Part shown: positions 1 through 12,599 of the stretch, in pieces
Position numbering within the stretch: the stretch's first letter is position 1
Layout of the letters: each line of letters begins with the position of its first letter
Assembly (NCBI GenBank): GCA_963932145.1
Contig: OZ010590.1
Location: 57,695,386 to 57,759,385 of the forward strand
Direction: 5' to 3'
From: Acanthosepion lycidas
Lineage: Eukaryota > Mollusca > Cephalopoda > Sepiida > Sepiidae
DNA: 64,000 nt
Program-made: the position numbers and the translations under genes
Notes under the pieces: generated by a model
Told to the model about the DNA's origin: nothing
Database searches by the model: none
The model's input: only the letters and a program-made list of their open reading frames with translations

Positions 1-470
1 ACAATGAATTTCAAACTAAACCCTTTATTTAATCTAAAGGGATAGACTGTTCTCATTCCACTTGCCATATCTTATATTTTGGTACTGCTCATTTATTCTA
101 TTTACATTGTTCAGACTCCATATTTATCACAATGTCCTTGAGGACACATGGTACAGTGGATAAAGGCGTTAGTTAGATCCAGTGACAGGACCTAAAGAGT
201 GTGAGTTCAATACCTGGTTAAGGTGGTGGAGAACTTGGAGAGGGAAATTAACAGGAGATAACTGATAACTGACATTCATCAGACATGGAAAGTGGAACTA
301 GAACAGTCTACGCCAGCGAGCGAAATAAAGGGTTCAGTTCGACATTCCAACCACCGGAAGAAGGCTGGAGCATACAATGGCTGAAGCGTTGTGATAAATA
401 TGGCAACAAAGATGAGGATAAACAATGTAAATAGTGTACATAATACTTCATCTCAGAAATATAGGTAGAT
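1..470. mobile_element. FB1 foldback element with tRNA-like core, left end cut by window start
   Basis: The segment near 10-60 is an inverted copy of 280-340 (both carry a version of CCCTTTATTTAATCTA), so the element folds back on itself. The right arm continues through 340-470 and ends in CTTCATCTCAGAAATAT, a terminus shared with other copies in the window. Between the arms, 145-217 reads like a tRNA-derived Pol III region on the plus strand: an A-box-like stretch around GTGGATAAAGGCGTTAG and a B-box-like GAGTTCAATACC at about 202-213. The outer left arm lies upstream of the window. I do not recognise a named family; this is a non-coding, non-autonomous repeat. Confidence 0.7.
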
Positions 471-860
471 ACTGCTCAGTTATTACTCTCTCTGTTTTCA
501 CTGAGTCCAAGTATACACTGCCCAGCTCAGAGATTGAACTCAGAATTACTATGCTACCAAATTCACACACCAATGGTTTAATTCACTATGCCAGTGTTCT
601 ATTGGACAATTCTCTTTAGAGAACTTATTTTTTTAAAAAGGTTTAGAAGGTCTGCCTGCTGATGAGTGCTGCTGCTGTTTTTCATGCTTGCCTGCACCCA
701 TTGACTTTCATGTACATTACCGAGATCGATATACACCTGATGAAGAATGGAGAGTACAACAACTGAAATATTGTGATAACAACAACAAAGTTGTGGACAA
801 TAATCTAAATGTAAATAGTGTAAATAACAATAATGTCTGTTTTACTATAAAAGTTTGGTT
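471..860. mobile_element. FB1-type element, second adjacent copy (partial)
   Basis: A second, more diverged member of the foldback family follows directly. The tRNA-like core lies on the minus strand at about 525-610, with a B-box-like GAGTTCAATCTC when reverse-complemented. The right arm is at 700-850 and includes TGATGAAGAATGGAGAGTAC, TTGTGATAACAACAACAAAG and ATGTAAATAGTGTAAATAA, all found in the other right arms of the family. The left arm is missing or very decayed. Short reading frames here have no coding meaning. Confidence 0.6.
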
Positions 861-1189
861 TTATAAACTTGGTTTATCAGAACAGATTTGCTGACAACCA
901 TGGCTCACAAAAACCATTAAGAGAAGCTGGCATGATGACAAGTCAGCAACTGTTTTATATATAAAAAGCTTAATAAAACCTATTCTTGATAATGGCAACT
1001 GTCACTAAAATGTATATACTTTGACAGTATATAATGCAAATATTTTATAATCATCTTAGCAATATACTGTTAAAGTGGAAATAGTAGAAACAAATAAGTG
1101 TTTAAAAATAAAATATAGGAAATATTGATCGGACATATTGTACTCCAGCAGACATTTTCAAAAATAGTCAGTTTAAAACAAGGAAAAAA

Positions 1190-1275
1190 ATTGTAATAGT
1201 AGCTGTTTCCTTATAAGGAAACATTTGGCATTCATTGACCAAACAGCTATGAAGCACCAAAAGACATGAAAAAAG
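1190..1275 (-). mobile_element. LINE-B 3' terminus fragment
   Basis: About 85 bp of antisense LINE-B 3' end. It contains the perfect 16-bp palindrome TTTCCTTATAAGGAAA and then CATTCATTGACCAAACAGC. The same order is seen near 15.44, 24.28, 34.96 and 63.34 kb. It is truncated to the last part of the 3' UTR. Confidence 0.7.
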
Positions 1276-1423
1276 TAGAAGCCTTCAGGCATTGTAATGT
1301 GAAATATGAGAAACTGAACCTTGTATTCTCAATAGTCAGCATGTCATCATCATCAGTCACTTGACTGCTTCAGTTGGGCATTGGGGAAACCTAAAGGTAG
1401 AAGAAACAGATAACCTCTTTCCC

Positions 1424-1652
1424 ACTGATGCAATGTAGCAAGCCTATTGCTACTCTATTGCTAGTCCCATGTAAAATGTTCAGAGGAGCTCCATTTCAGC
1501 CTTTAAAAACTAGGACATGTCATGCTACCTCCACAAGGTCAAATCACCCTCATTTCCCCTGTATTCCAAATGTAATAAGAAAGTTCCAATCCAAAGAACT
1601 ACTACTTTATGGAATAAACTCACACATGGATGCTCCCCTGAATAATACATAG
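1424..1652 (+). mobile_element. LINE-C 3' ORF fragment, copy 1 (reverse transcriptase C-terminus)
   Basis: The frame from about 1428 encodes a decayed version of the protein segment after the reverse transcriptase domain of a jockey/CR1-like non-LTR retrotransposon. The stretch TCHATSTRSNHPHFPCIPN aligns with the second copy downstream (FHVTSTGLNHPHFLCILN). It is 5'-truncated and has lost reading-frame continuity. Clade placement rests on my recognition of the motif and is approximate. Confidence 0.7.
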
Positions 1653-1699
1653 AAATCAGGAAAAATCTAATTTTAACAGTTAAGACTTCTCATAGTAAT

Positions 1700-2350
1700 G
1701 TTCAACAAAAAACAAGCGGAACTCATATATGCAATCCATTGGTAAAGAAGCTGGAAAAATAATTGACTTAAGATATTTGCTCCAGAAAGTACTGACTCCT
1801 TCTCCCATGTTTTACTTTTACAAGAGTCAGATTAAACCAAAAATAAAATATTGCTTCTATATCTGGACTGGAGTTGCTCAATCCTCAATTTTCAGCCTTG
1901 ATAAGAATTCAAAATTGTTTATAAGATCTTTACCATTATTCTATTGCTATTTCTATGGCAAATGTTCAGATGAGCTCCATTCTTTAGTTCCACCAGTTCG
2001 GACATTTACAACTAGGACATTCCATGTTACTTCTACAGGCTTGAATCATCCTCATTTCCTCTGTATTCTAAATGTAAGAAGTAAGTTCCACTAAAACAGC
2101 TTTTGCTCCAAAACCACCACCTTGTGGAACAAACTCTTGCAAGGTTGCTTCCTCCAGGAATTTTAACCTCTTCAAGTCAAGGATTAATCATTATCTATCC
2201 TCTTTATCATCATAATCTTTATGCACCTCATTTATCATAACAGCAACCTTCTATTTTGGGAAGCTCAAGAGATTTGTATTGGGTGAATTTTAATATAAAA
2301 ATTTATTCTATACTCATAAGCTCCCCCAATACATTCCTCAATATAGTTCA
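1700..2350 (+). mobile_element. LINE-C 3' fragment, copy 2 (best preserved)
   Basis: An open stretch at 1729-2094 encodes 121 residues typical of the C-terminal part of a jockey/CR1-like reverse transcriptase: FYKSQIKPKIKYCFYIW (thumb region), then YFYGKCSDELHSLVPPVRTF and NHPHFLCILNVRSKFH. The frame stops there, but homology continues in other frames (SFCSKTTTLWNKL, then PLQVKD) to about 2200 and into the 3' UTR near 2300. It is a dead, 5'-truncated copy. The same family recurs antisense at 56.8, 60.0 and 63.5 kb. Confidence 0.8.
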
Positions 2351-2834
2351 AGAAAAAGCCTGATTGCTTGAAAAACAAAGTTCTTTGAATCTTGTCTGTG
2401 TAAATGATAACAATAATAATATGAGACCCTAACACTCAGTCCTGTGATTCTATTAGATTGTATTATTCCAGAAGATTAAGAAGGAAAGGAAAAAGTATTA
2501 ACTCTACCAACCAACGTAAGACCTTAACACACAGTACTGTGATTCTCTTAGATTGTAATATGCTCACCAATGCTTTTTTCAAATACATCCGCATTTAACT
2601 CAATATGAAGCTAAGATTAGTAAATAACAATAAAATATAAACTTTTGGGGTTGTTGCTGGATTAGGTAGAGAATCTGTTCTTTTTTTGGGGTGGGGGGGT
2701 CAATGTTTGTATTTGGTGTTTGGTTCCAGTTAAAAGCCAAAATTTTGATTATTGATTTTCAAGACAGGCTAGTCACCCTCGCAACTTTTTTCTTTTCTAT
2801 ACTCAAATTATTTTAATTCTAGTAAACCCTTTCG

Positions 2835-3160
2835 CCACAGACAAAACACTGCAAGCCTGTCACTACTCTATTGCTATCTCCATGGAAAATGTTCAGATGA
2901 TCTCTACTCTTTAATTTCACTTAGATTTTTCACAAGAACTACTACTTCATGAAATAGACTACCATATGGATGTTCCTTCAACACAGCAATTGTAACCTCT
3001 TCAAGCTGATGGTCAATCATTATCTATCCTCATAATCTTAACCTCCTACCACCCATTCTTTCATTCATATCACACACATCCGTCATCATAACTATTTTAA
3101 CTGCAACTCTGCAACTTTGAGTAGCTCTTGTGCCATGTATTGGATGAATTTAGTATATAG
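2835..3160 (+). mobile_element. LINE-C 3' fragment, copy 3
   Basis: A third same-strand fragment of the family. It starts at the equivalent of the CYFHGKCSDELHSL region and runs through the 3' UTR, whose later part (HPFFHSYHTHPSS-like in one frame) matches the antisense copy near 63.6 kb. It has an internal deletion and several stops. Three collinear 3' fragments within 1.7 kb suggest repeated insertion, or local duplication followed by decay. Confidence 0.65.
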
Positions 3161-3424
3161 AAAAGACAAAGCTAAACTTAGTAAATAACAAATTAAGTGT
3201 TTTATACAAACTCGCAACAGTAGCAATGGTCTGTAAAACTTGTTTTCAACCATTGTTTGTTGATATTTATTAAACAAGGCCACAAGTTCAAGGGTTTTCA
3301 GGTTATCTGTTCAAAACAGCATTTCTTTAAACCTATCTTATTTGTCAACTTGAATATCCAGATACAATGAACAAAATATTTCAAGGTAAATCACCAGAGT
3401 AATCTAAACAAATAGAAGAGTAGA

Positions 3425-3672
3425 TTAGAAGTGCCAGACGTCTTCTCTCGCACTTCATGCTTGTAGAACACTCTTCCGACTTCTTACCTTCCACTCAACT
3501 TTGATCTTCAAAAATTTAAATGCAATTTTAATAGTCATCTTCTGTCTTAATTCCTGTTCTTTTATTGCTTTCATTCCATAATAATATCTTTCTTATATTC
3601 TCTCACACTCAGTCACCCCTTGCATCTTAGTGGGTTTATTGCCTTGTTTGAGGTAAAATGATTAAAAAAAAG
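3425..3672 (+). mobile_element. LINE-A 3' end
   Basis: The final part of the LINE-A reading frame and its 3' UTR. The diagnostic tail is CCTTGCATCTTAGTGGGTTT, then TTATTGCCTTGTTTGAGG and ATGATT followed by an A run. The same tail ends copies near 20.2, 29.4, 30.45, 47.76 (antisense) and 52.15 kb. The copy is 5'-truncated and non-functional. Confidence 0.75.
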
Positions 3673-3679
3673 TTCAGAA

Positions 3680-5630
3680 CAGATACTACACTCTGATCCT
3701 CAGTAAAAAAAAAAAAAAGAAAAAAGAATAATGTAACAAATAAGCAAAAGATAGTATGAATTTATTTTTAAATTTACTTCTTGAAAATTATTTGGTACTG
3801 AAAAGATTTTCAAGAATGCCATTTCTTTGAGAGGTTACTGAAAATTTCTTGGCTTAGTTCACTTCCCAAAATCTGACAATAGAGATTTTTTTGAAGGGCT
3901 TTTAGGTCACATCAAAAATTTTACAGCAGCACCCCCACCACCATAATACATTAAATAAATTTGCCTCTTAATCTATTGTGGGAGACTCAAGTCATGTTCC
4001 ATATATCAGAAAACCAGACAGGAGTTAATTATTTTATGAGATACAGTCTTGGAGTGTCACACAGATTTATTTCACCATGGATCCATTGAAGTGTCTTAGG
4101 CAAGCTGCCATCATTACTTTGCCTATTATTAATCAATTCCATTCAAAATCTTTGGCAGAAAACATTTTTTCCTTTGAAACACATCCTTTGACAATCATGA
4201 GATCAAACCATTCCAGATACTGTTAAGTTTATTCGTTTCGGCAGATGTACTGAAGTGTCATACTGATTAAATCTTAGATATTAGATGGAATTTGTTGTTA
4301 ATATTTTTCATTATACTTTAGTTTATTGCATTACCCGAAGACAAAATCATGCTGAATTCTCTTGGGGACATTGTACCAAAAATCATTTATAATTGTTATA
4401 CTCTGTTCCAAACAAATCTTTTTCTGATTCACTCTGCATCAAAATCTGTTGGCCATATGTCAACACAGCAAAAATAAAAATAAAAAAGTTTCTCTCCATG
4501 CAGGGGCTCAGAGCATTACATTTGGCTCACAAAACAAATCCCCACCTAAAAAAAAAACATAAGGGGTACAATATAAAAGAAGTCAATCATGAACATTGTC
4601 ACTAAAGCAAAAGCATGAAAAACAAAGCACTGAGTCATGATCTATACCTGTCTGTTTTTAAGAACACTGCTAACACCACTAAGAGAAGAGTCATAGGAGA
4701 TCGGGCAAAGCACCAAAATCATCACCAGTAACCTCGGCATGAACTCCAGACCCTACAGACTCTCCCCTTTCTCCAAGTTGTTCTCCTTGCCTTTCATCCT
4801 CTATATCTGCAGTACAAAGAATTTTATCTTAACAATCTTGTCTTCATTTCCTTCCACCTCACTAGCAATTTGTTATTTTTATTTGTTCTCCCATCCAACC
4901 AGAATCAGAATATAACAAAATTATCAAAGAACTAATTCTTGGGATATATTTTAAGATATGCTCTTTGTGGCAGCATTATAAAACAATTAAAGTTGAAGTC
5001 TTTGAAGTTTATGTAATTTTATTTATGCCAAATTTGTCTGTCTAATCTCATATAAACACAAATAGAAGTAACTTTATACTACTGTCTTTAAATTTATTAA
5101 ATATAATTCAATAAGTCTATTTTCATGTAAATACAAATAGAAGTAAATTTTATGGGACTTTTCAAAAATATAGCAGATTAATTTTGACTGTTTATCTTGA
5201 TTTATTTTTTGTCTCTTCTAGTTTACTTTCTATATCACCACTCAATAGCTGTTATTAATCAATGTCAGTAATAGAAAATGACATTTTTGACACATGGCTT
5301 CTCTGAAGGGATGCATTAAAAATAAAATTAAAATTAAATGAGTACTTTAACAAGTGTATTTTCAGATGGACAATTCGTATTTCTTATGATAAGAAAAATG
5401 TTTGAAAGATTAAGATGTTTTTTTTTTTTTTCACTGACAGAAATTTTGATTTTCATCTGAGTTTTTAAAAACACTTTTCTGTTTTGTTATTTTAAATCTA
5501 TAAATTGCTATGTCAGTTTTTAATTTCATTTTTATTTTCATATTGTTGAAACATGTGAAGGGTCTTTTACATCCTCTATCTTAATTCTGCACAGTTTGGA
5601 TATGCTTTCAATGTGTCAAACTTAGTTACT
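3680..5630. other. Unassigned A+T-rich sequence
   Basis: I see no recognisable gene or repeat family here. There are short A runs near 3705 and 4550 and a T run near 5421. Reading frames are short and lack recognisable motifs. Confidence 0.6.
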
Positions 5631-5637
5631 TCCCATA

Positions 5638-5656
5638 TTTATATATATATTACTTT

Positions 5657-5691
<35 letters not shown>
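5638..5691. repeat. (TA)n microsatellite, interrupted
   Basis: Two TA dinucleotide runs separated by TACTTTCC, together about 50 bp. Confidence 0.9.
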
Positions 5692-5696
<5 letters not shown>

Positions 5697-6379
5697 TATT
5701 TTTCATGTATGTAATTTTTTTGTAGCTTTCTCCTAAATATGTCAAAATTTCATTTCTAAATTTTCTATTTTCTCTTGGATGTCTTTTTCATTCTTTTTTT
5801 CTCCAACTTTCATTCTTTCAGGATTTTTTTCCTTCTCACTTCTTTCATGACCATTCTTCATTGTTGTCCATTTTCTTCTATTTTCACACTTCATCATCTC
5901 AGCATAATTATTATCATCACTATTCCTGACAGCTGTGAAGTGGTTAGTCTTGCTGAAGGCAAAGTGAGAGCAAGTGCTCTTATTTTTTCAAATGTTTCTG
6001 CTGACCTGTTATTATCAACAACAGCAACACTAGTGTTAAGTGTCTAGTCTTGCTGATGGCCAAAGGACACAATGTCTTCTCAATCCTTCAGCATCATTCT
6101 AAATATCTACTTGGCGTTTCCTTTATCAAGTACACTCAAATGAAGCAGCGTAACTGACCTCATCAGTCACTCAATGATTTTTCATTTGTTTTTTGTACTC
6201 TGAAAACATGTAAAATTTGTATCATTTAGCATTTTCCTTGGTATATAGCACTGTTGCCTGGCTGTGCTGGAAACATTCTTTGAAAAATAGGAAACAGCTA
6301 TTTACTGGAAATATATGACTGAATACATTGATGGGGATTTCTCATGTGAACCACCATTTTGATTTTGATGAAATACTCT

Positions 6380-6840
6380 ACAGTACAAACTAATATTGTA
6401 GAGTGAGTAGCCATGGTTAAATGTAAATAAATGGCAGAACTGTCCAACAAACAGAATTGACAAAGTTTGCAATAAACAACAGGACGAATAAGAAAAGAAA
6501 ATAACAGGACAATAAAGCAAGCAAGCAATATATGCAAGGCAAATTAATAATAATAAGGCAAAGTAATATTAATATGGCGAAAAGTTCACAAATTAAGAGT
6601 TGGGGTTGATGCACAAGAGCAAATTCAGATGAGTGAATGTAGTGTTCTGACTTCAAGACAAGGCAGGATGGCACTGAGTCAAATGAAACTGAGGACCAGC
6701 CTGTTTTATTGGCTAGGAAAAATCCCAGCATGCATTTGTGTGCTTCTGCTTATAAACTGGAGAGGGGAAAGTGTTTTTCAGTCATTCCCTATTGTGATTG
6801 CAACCAAAATCCTCAGTAATATACAATAAACATATTTGGT
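6380..6840. repeat. Dispersed ~450-bp repeat with promoter-like module, copy 1
   Basis: Collinear with 35,580-36,000 on the same strand. Shared landmarks are GTAGCCATGGTTAA, then AAAAGTTCACAAATTA, a TTTTATTGGCTAGGAA block, CCCAGCATGCAT, and TATAAACTGGAGAGGGGAAA near the end. The order of an ATTGG (inverted CCAAT) block and a TATA-like box about 50 bp downstream resembles an LTR or promoter fragment, but I find no TG...CA termini. Small antisense frames here do not match anything I know. Confidence 0.55.
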
Positions 6841-8055
6841 AAAGCGTGTTATATGGTACTATACGTCTTTACTGCTTTGGAAATAACTAAGTGCTAGTTA
6901 GTTTACAGCAGAAATGCTGGTTACCAACATTTCCCAGTGTCTTGAAAAAAATATATGTAGATTGACAGCAGGCAATAACATTTTTGTATAGATGTACATA
7001 TAAGTATGTCCACTGTGGCAGGAGTGTTAACAAAACTTGTAGGAGATATCAGGCAAAAGAGATTTAATTTTGTTTTTTGTTGGTGGGGGGGGGGCATGGT
7101 TCCAAGATGTCCAAAAGAGTGATACTGACTTCAGCATGATGTCTGAATAATGACTGATGTTAAATCTAAGCACATGTTTTATGCCATGAATGCTGTCACT
7201 TTCAGAATTACAGAGTGAGACAAGTAATAATAAAGAAAAACACGTCTGCTGAGTTTAAGGATGAAAATAACAGTAATTCTTTGCATGACAATTCTCATCA
7301 TATTTGAAGTTCTGTAATGCATCATTGTCACTATTCACCAAGTTATATATATATATATTTAACCACAGCTTTGACTGAAATACTGACACACTTATTAAAA
7401 GAGAAAATAAATAACTTAGAAGGAAAATTCTCATGAATGCTGCTATTGAATCTTATCTAAATATAAATCTGTGCCCCAGATTTTTTCCAATATCTCCATT
7501 CTTGAAAGAATTACTAATTTCCCAAGCCAACATGACTACAAAAATGTTAAGAAAATGGTTAAATCTATAACCTCACGTAATTCAAAATATATACCACATA
7601 AATTAATCCCAAACTAAAATAAATGAAATAATAATTTGCATATAAAAATCAATTTCAAAAACATCGCTTTCTCTTATTAGATATTGAATTGTGTCAATTC
7701 ATGTCCTCCATAACTTTCCTAACTTTTCAGCTAACCTGATGAATATTTATGAGTGTTCCTGTACTTAAAAACTATGAAAAAATAATCACATTTTTGCTCT
7801 TGCATATAAATATTTGTTACAAAATAAAATCATCTCATTTGCCTTGATAACGTTCCTCAGAGGACAAAATGCGTTGTCTAAGATAAGTTTTACTTTTGTC
7901 TTTATTCTTATTTAAATGAGTAGCAACATCCTTATTGCCTTTGCTACTGAATTAATGATGCCAAACTGCATAAACAATATGTTGAAATGTGGAGAAAAGT
8001 GAAAAATCATGATAACATCATACAATAGAAAAAAGGGAGAGATGTCCTGGTCTTA
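6841..8055. other. Unassigned A+T-rich sequence
   Basis: No gene or repeat family recognised. It contains a nine-G run near 7084 and a (TA)n run at about 7342-7361. Confidence 0.55.
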
Positions 8056-8059
8056 ATAA

Positions 8060-9575
8060 AACACTTTATCACATTTCAGCCTTGACAAATCTAATCTGAA
8101 GTTACCTGCAAATATGGAATATACACCAGTATACATCTGATCATTACAATGACTGTCTCTAAATGAAAACAATAATGAACCAAGTGATAAGGAAGTAAAG
8201 AAAGCTATAAAAAAGCTCAAGAATAATAAATCAAGTGACATTGAGGCTGAACTGTTCAAAATAGCATAATCAGAATTTCAAAACAAGTTTCTCAGTTTCA
8301 TGAAGGAAGTCTTGAATCAGAAGCACATCCCCTAAAAAGTGGGGTTTATTGCACATTATTTTACTATGGAAACAAAAAGTTAGAACTCAAAACCCTCACA
8401 CAAACAGAGGTATCTCAATTTGATCCATTATGGTGAATGTACTAAAAAACTTTGTATTAACTAAGCTCTCATTCTATGAAAGTCAACTCTTCACAACCCA
8501 GTTTGGCTTTCATTCTGGTAAGGGGTATAATGATTGCATATATATATCATCAAAAAGATCCAGGATATTGCATAGCTCACCATTAAAAAAACTGTATACT
8601 TACTATGTTGACCTCCCAACTGTATATGGCCTCATCAATAGATACTTCTTCTTCTCAACCACTAGAAACTGTCTTCCAAGCTTCAAATCGACTATCTAGA
8701 TTTGATAGAGGAACTATATTGGTTCGGTCATATGCGTCTAATGAAGACTCCAATATCAAAACATTTCAAACCTTATCAGCAGTACAACAAAGAGGAAATG
8801 TACACCCCCAATATATTTAATATTCTTTTAGACTATGCCCTGCAGATTTACAAACACATGTGAAGAGATGGGCACTGATCATTTGAGCATTCCATACCAC
8901 ATCCCAAATAAATCTACCAATAGAAGACAAGGATCTCATTTTCCCTCCTGAAGCCAATGATGATGATCGTGGTGGGGGTTCTATGCCAATGACATAGGTA
9001 TTCATAGTTAGGATAGGAATGATCTTGAACAAAAATTCAACATCTTTTATCAAGTATTCCAAGAAAGAGAAATCAAGATAAAACTTTCCAATATAGATTT
9101 GGAACTGGAATGAATGCAGTGATGACACATATATATATATATATATATATACCTGAATCCATCATAAAAATTCAGGAAGTGGAATTAGTAAATACTAAAC
9201 ACTTCAGATATCTTGATGTATGGATCAATTATAACAAATTTAGTATAGGAGATAAGGAAATTGAACTTAGAATAGGCTGCACTGGAGGTAGTTTGAACTG
9301 CAAAATGAGACTTTGCCTAGATGTATTATAACAAATTTAGTATAGGAGATAAGGAAATTGAATATAACTGTAAAATGATGAGATTTTTCCTTTGTGTATG
9401 GATCAGTTATAAGAAATTTAGTTTAGGAGATAAGGAAATTGAACATAGAATAGGTAGTGCTAGGCATAGTTTTGAACAATTGGGTCATGTACTTAAACAA
9501 CCTCATCAGATTGATACTTTCATGTGTTCATGCATGGCATGAAACTTATTCAGAAATATCTAAATGTAAGCTGTA
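8060..9575 (+). pseudogene. LINE-B reverse transcriptase remnant
   Basis: A degenerate reverse transcriptase of an RTE-like non-LTR retrotransposon, readable across shifting frames. In order: an N-terminal RT segment around 8185 (EVKKAIKKLKNNKSSDIEAE), a fingers/palm segment at 8460-8640 (LFTTQFGFHSGKGYND, then LYTYYVDLPTVYGLINR), and the active-site region near 8975, which reads GFYANDIGIHS where YADD is expected, so one catalytic aspartate is replaced. The thumb-like segment with YLDVWINYNKFSIGDKE follows at 9200-9300. This last part is repeated twice more, at about 9320 and 9395, as an internal tandem duplication. Many stops make it non-functional. A (TA)12 array interrupts it near 9130. 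Confidence 0.75.
9128..9152. repeat. (TA)n microsatellite
   Basis: About 12 TA units within the LINE-B remnant. Confidence 0.9.
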
Positions 9576-9739
9576 TATAACTGCTTTCTAAAATCAATGG
9601 TTAAAAATGACTTCCTTCTTCAAACCTTATGGAATGGTGCTACAGAATCAGAAACAAAGAACTGTACCAAATAACAACAACCACATCACTTAAAGACTTT
9701 CAGCAGTAGCAACAACCAAAATGGATAGTGGATGTGACT

Positions 9740-10135
9740 TGAAGAGAAAATGACATACTCAAACTGTAGTTGTTTGACACAACTTCAAACAAAATTTACA
9801 AAAGAAGACTGAATTAATACTGGAAAGAGAAATAACACTTAATAAACATGAGAAACCTATTTTTCTGAAAAATTCTAATGAAAAGATTTTATAATTTTAA
9901 TTAATAGTAACTCTTACTTTTCAGTTAATGAATGCTGAGTGTTTTCTTATACCAAGTGACTAATATTACCATTACCATTAACATATATGGCTACTATTAC
10001 CATTACAAAACAGCTAATATTAAGATTACCATGCAGTTAATATTATCATTAAGATATATGGCTGCTATTACCATTACAAAACTATTAATATTAACATTAC
10101 CATACAGTTAATATTAACATTACCTAATTTCTCTA
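9740..10135 (+). repeat. LINE-B 3' end with expanded ATTACC-type tail
   Basis: 9790-9960 is the decayed LINE-B 3' region: a GAATTAATACTGGAAAGAG block followed by the TTAATGAATGCTGAGTG block. It then passes into an ~75-bp unit repeated about twice (9960-10,120), built from TAATATTACCATTACCATTA, ATATATGGCTACTATTACC and CAGTTAATATT. The tail of LINE-B elsewhere is a short ATTACC-like repeat, so this looks like secondary expansion of that tail. Confidence 0.6.
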
Positions 10136-10139
10136 AATA

Positions 10140-11960
10140 GCTAGCATTGTTATCAAGATATTTCTGTAATCAGATGATGCTGAAATTGATCACATCAAGT
10201 TAAATCCCACAATCCAATTTTGACTCATTTTGCCTATCACCATGAAGAAATGCAGAACAAATTTGAAATCTGGCAAAATTCTTCATGTCCAGCCTGAAAA
10301 TTCTTAGAATTCTACAGCTATTCAGAATACAAATTGTCTTTTCAAATGGAAATAGTGGTACAAACTTCATACAAAAATATTTTCATTCATGAGCTTACAT
10401 TTATAAACAACAATATTAACCTCAAACAGTGATGTGAACACTCTACCAAAACAAAATAATTCTACACCTTCCCATTAATACCAACTTACCTAGCTGTTAA
10501 TGAAGGTATTCTTAATTAAAAACTATGTATGTTTTTGTCATATAATGTAAATTTGTAAAGAATATTTAATGTTGTGGCATAAAACCATATCCATTTTATC
10601 CAACAATTCCAACTTCCAAATATTTAAAATATAAAAGATGAGCCATGCTCAACTCATTTTACAGATGTTTTTACTTTTCAAACATTATTGCTTTTTTATA
10701 TCTAGTAATAGTAATAGATGTAATCATTTTGAATTTCTCAGATGAAATATTGTCATATGACTGTCATAGTATTCATTTTTGATAAGTATTTCATCTTATT
10801 TTTGCTCCTTGTTTAAATCTAGAAGTAATAGTATTAAAAACCATTGATAATCAAAAGATGTAGTCATTAATTTGGGAAATCCTCCTGGAGATTTAAGAAA
10901 GGTTACAAAAAAAAAAAAAAAAAAAAAAAAAAGCAGAAGTACACAAGGAAAAATGATAATGGCAGATAACTATGAGTGTTTTCCTATGGATGTATTTTTT
11001 CTTTTATTCATTTTAATTCTGAAATAAATTGCTTCAGAATTTCAGAAATTGACAAGAATTCTTGTGTTCATTGGTAATTTATTCCAGAGAAAAATACCTA
11101 TTCTACCCAAATTAAAATGTTTAATTTCTTAAAGAAAAACAGCCATTTTTTTTTAAAACTTTAAATAAATTTTGAGTGAACTATAAAAAATTCTCTTCCA
11201 GATTTCCTCAGGCTGTAAGTATGACAGCAGGCAGGTGGAATCTCCAGATTCTCCAAATAAATGAAGAAAAGCAATCAACATTTTGTTTAGTTTCTTTCTT
11301 ATAGTATCAGCTGATTAAGCAGAATAATTTGCAGGCATTTAGTGAAAGAACCAAGTTGAGGTAAAGAAAACACAACAGGTACAGCAACATTACATTAACA
11401 CTTTGTATTATCTTACTTGAATTGTCCTCATTCTGAAACCCGCTCATTTTATTGGCTACTTTTATTTCTCATTTAACAAAACTCTTTCACCAATAGATTT
11501 TTTCTCTCTTTCTCTCCTCTTTCCTACTCTTGCTTCCAGCCATATTGAAAGTGTTTAATGTGACTCAATGTTTGGCAAGATACGAAAGAGGATTTAACAA
11601 TAAAAATGCCAAGAGAATGAATGAAACAGATCAGTAAATTAACAATGGCATATCTAGACATGTTTTTTTCTTTGTTTGGATGCAGTTTTTTCTCTGCAAG
11701 AAAGAAATCAAAAAATAAGAAAGAAACATTGAAGAGAAAAAATAGTTAAATAAAACTTGAATATGAACAACATTCATTTATTTGAAAAGAATATTTAATT
11801 TACCAACCTGGGTTCTGTTCGCTTATGATTATATTAAACAATTACTTCAGGGATTTTTAATAGACTGCCCAGTTTCAACATCTTTGATATTAAAAGGGAA
11901 TGTGAATAAATAACAACATTTGAGAGGAAAATCAATTCTAGAGGTTCACAAATTTCTGAA
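10140..11960. other. Unassigned A+T-rich sequence with a long A run
   Basis: No gene or known repeat recognised. An almost pure A run of about 28 bases lies at 10,905-10,932. Confidence 0.55.
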
Positions 11961-11965
11961 TACAC

Positions 11966-11966
11966 T

Positions 11967-12000
<34 letters not shown>

Positions 12001-12001
12001 A
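11966..12001. repeat. (CA)n(TA)n compound microsatellite
   Basis: CA repeats pass into TA repeats, abutting the left end of the FB2 foldback. Confidence 0.9.
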
Positions 12002-12002
12002 T

Positions 12003-12351
12003 AATGGGTTTTTATTAATCTGACAGATTTTTATCACTTTTATAATTGGTTTTAGTGGATGCTCATATCTGAGTAGATGATCCATTTATTTATTAAACAG
12101 TATATTTATTTTATTTTTGCCTACTGGCCTGAATGTTCAAGAAATCTTTTATGCTCTCCAGCAGAATTCAAATCTGCATCCCACTGGGCAGAGGGAGCTA
12201 TTGTTAATTCCAGTATGTTCAGGCCAGTGGATGAAAATAAATAAATATACTGTTTAATTAATACGCAGAGGAACTACTCAAATAGCAGTACCCACTAAAA
12301 ATAACATTTAAAGTAAAAAAAAAAATCAGTCAGATTAATAAAAATCCATTC
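12003..12351. mobile_element. FB2 foldback element, copy 1
   Basis: A long imperfect inverted repeat. The left arm (12,003-12,142) starts AATGGGTTTTTATTAATC and contains AAACAGTATATTTATT and GGCCTGAATGTTCAAGAA. The right arm (about 12,210-12,351) is its reverse complement with small gaps. The hinge at 12,155-12,200, read antisense, holds GGATGCAGATTTGAATTCTG, corresponding to the T-arm/B-box of the tRNA-like hinge in copy 2 near 24 kb. There is no coding capacity. No flanking duplication is evident because the left side is a microsatellite. Confidence 0.8.
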
Positions 12352-12464
12352 TAAAGATTCTCTTTGTTTATATTTGAATATGAAACTGTGTAGAGATGAA
12401 AATTTTGGGATATCTTTGATGAGAGAAGTTTGGCTTAAGGGTTCATTCTGAGTCTTGCCTGAAT

Positions 12465-12510
12465 AATTGGTTCTCTGTAGCTCAATTGGTTAGGGCATGT
12501 CATATTCACT
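12465..12510 (+). other. tRNA 5'-half-like fragment (A-box)
   Basis: The stretch TGTAGCTCAATTGGTTAGGG closely resembles the D-arm and A-box of a canonical tRNA. No matching anticodon or T-arm follows, so it is a fossil of a tRNA or tRNA-derived SINE head, not a gene. Confidence 0.5.
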
Positions 12511-12599
12511 CTATTATTTTATATATAATTGTTGCCATTTTATATTTTTAATTTCACACATGTGCATTGTTTGTTTTTGACTTTGTCAACGGCAACATA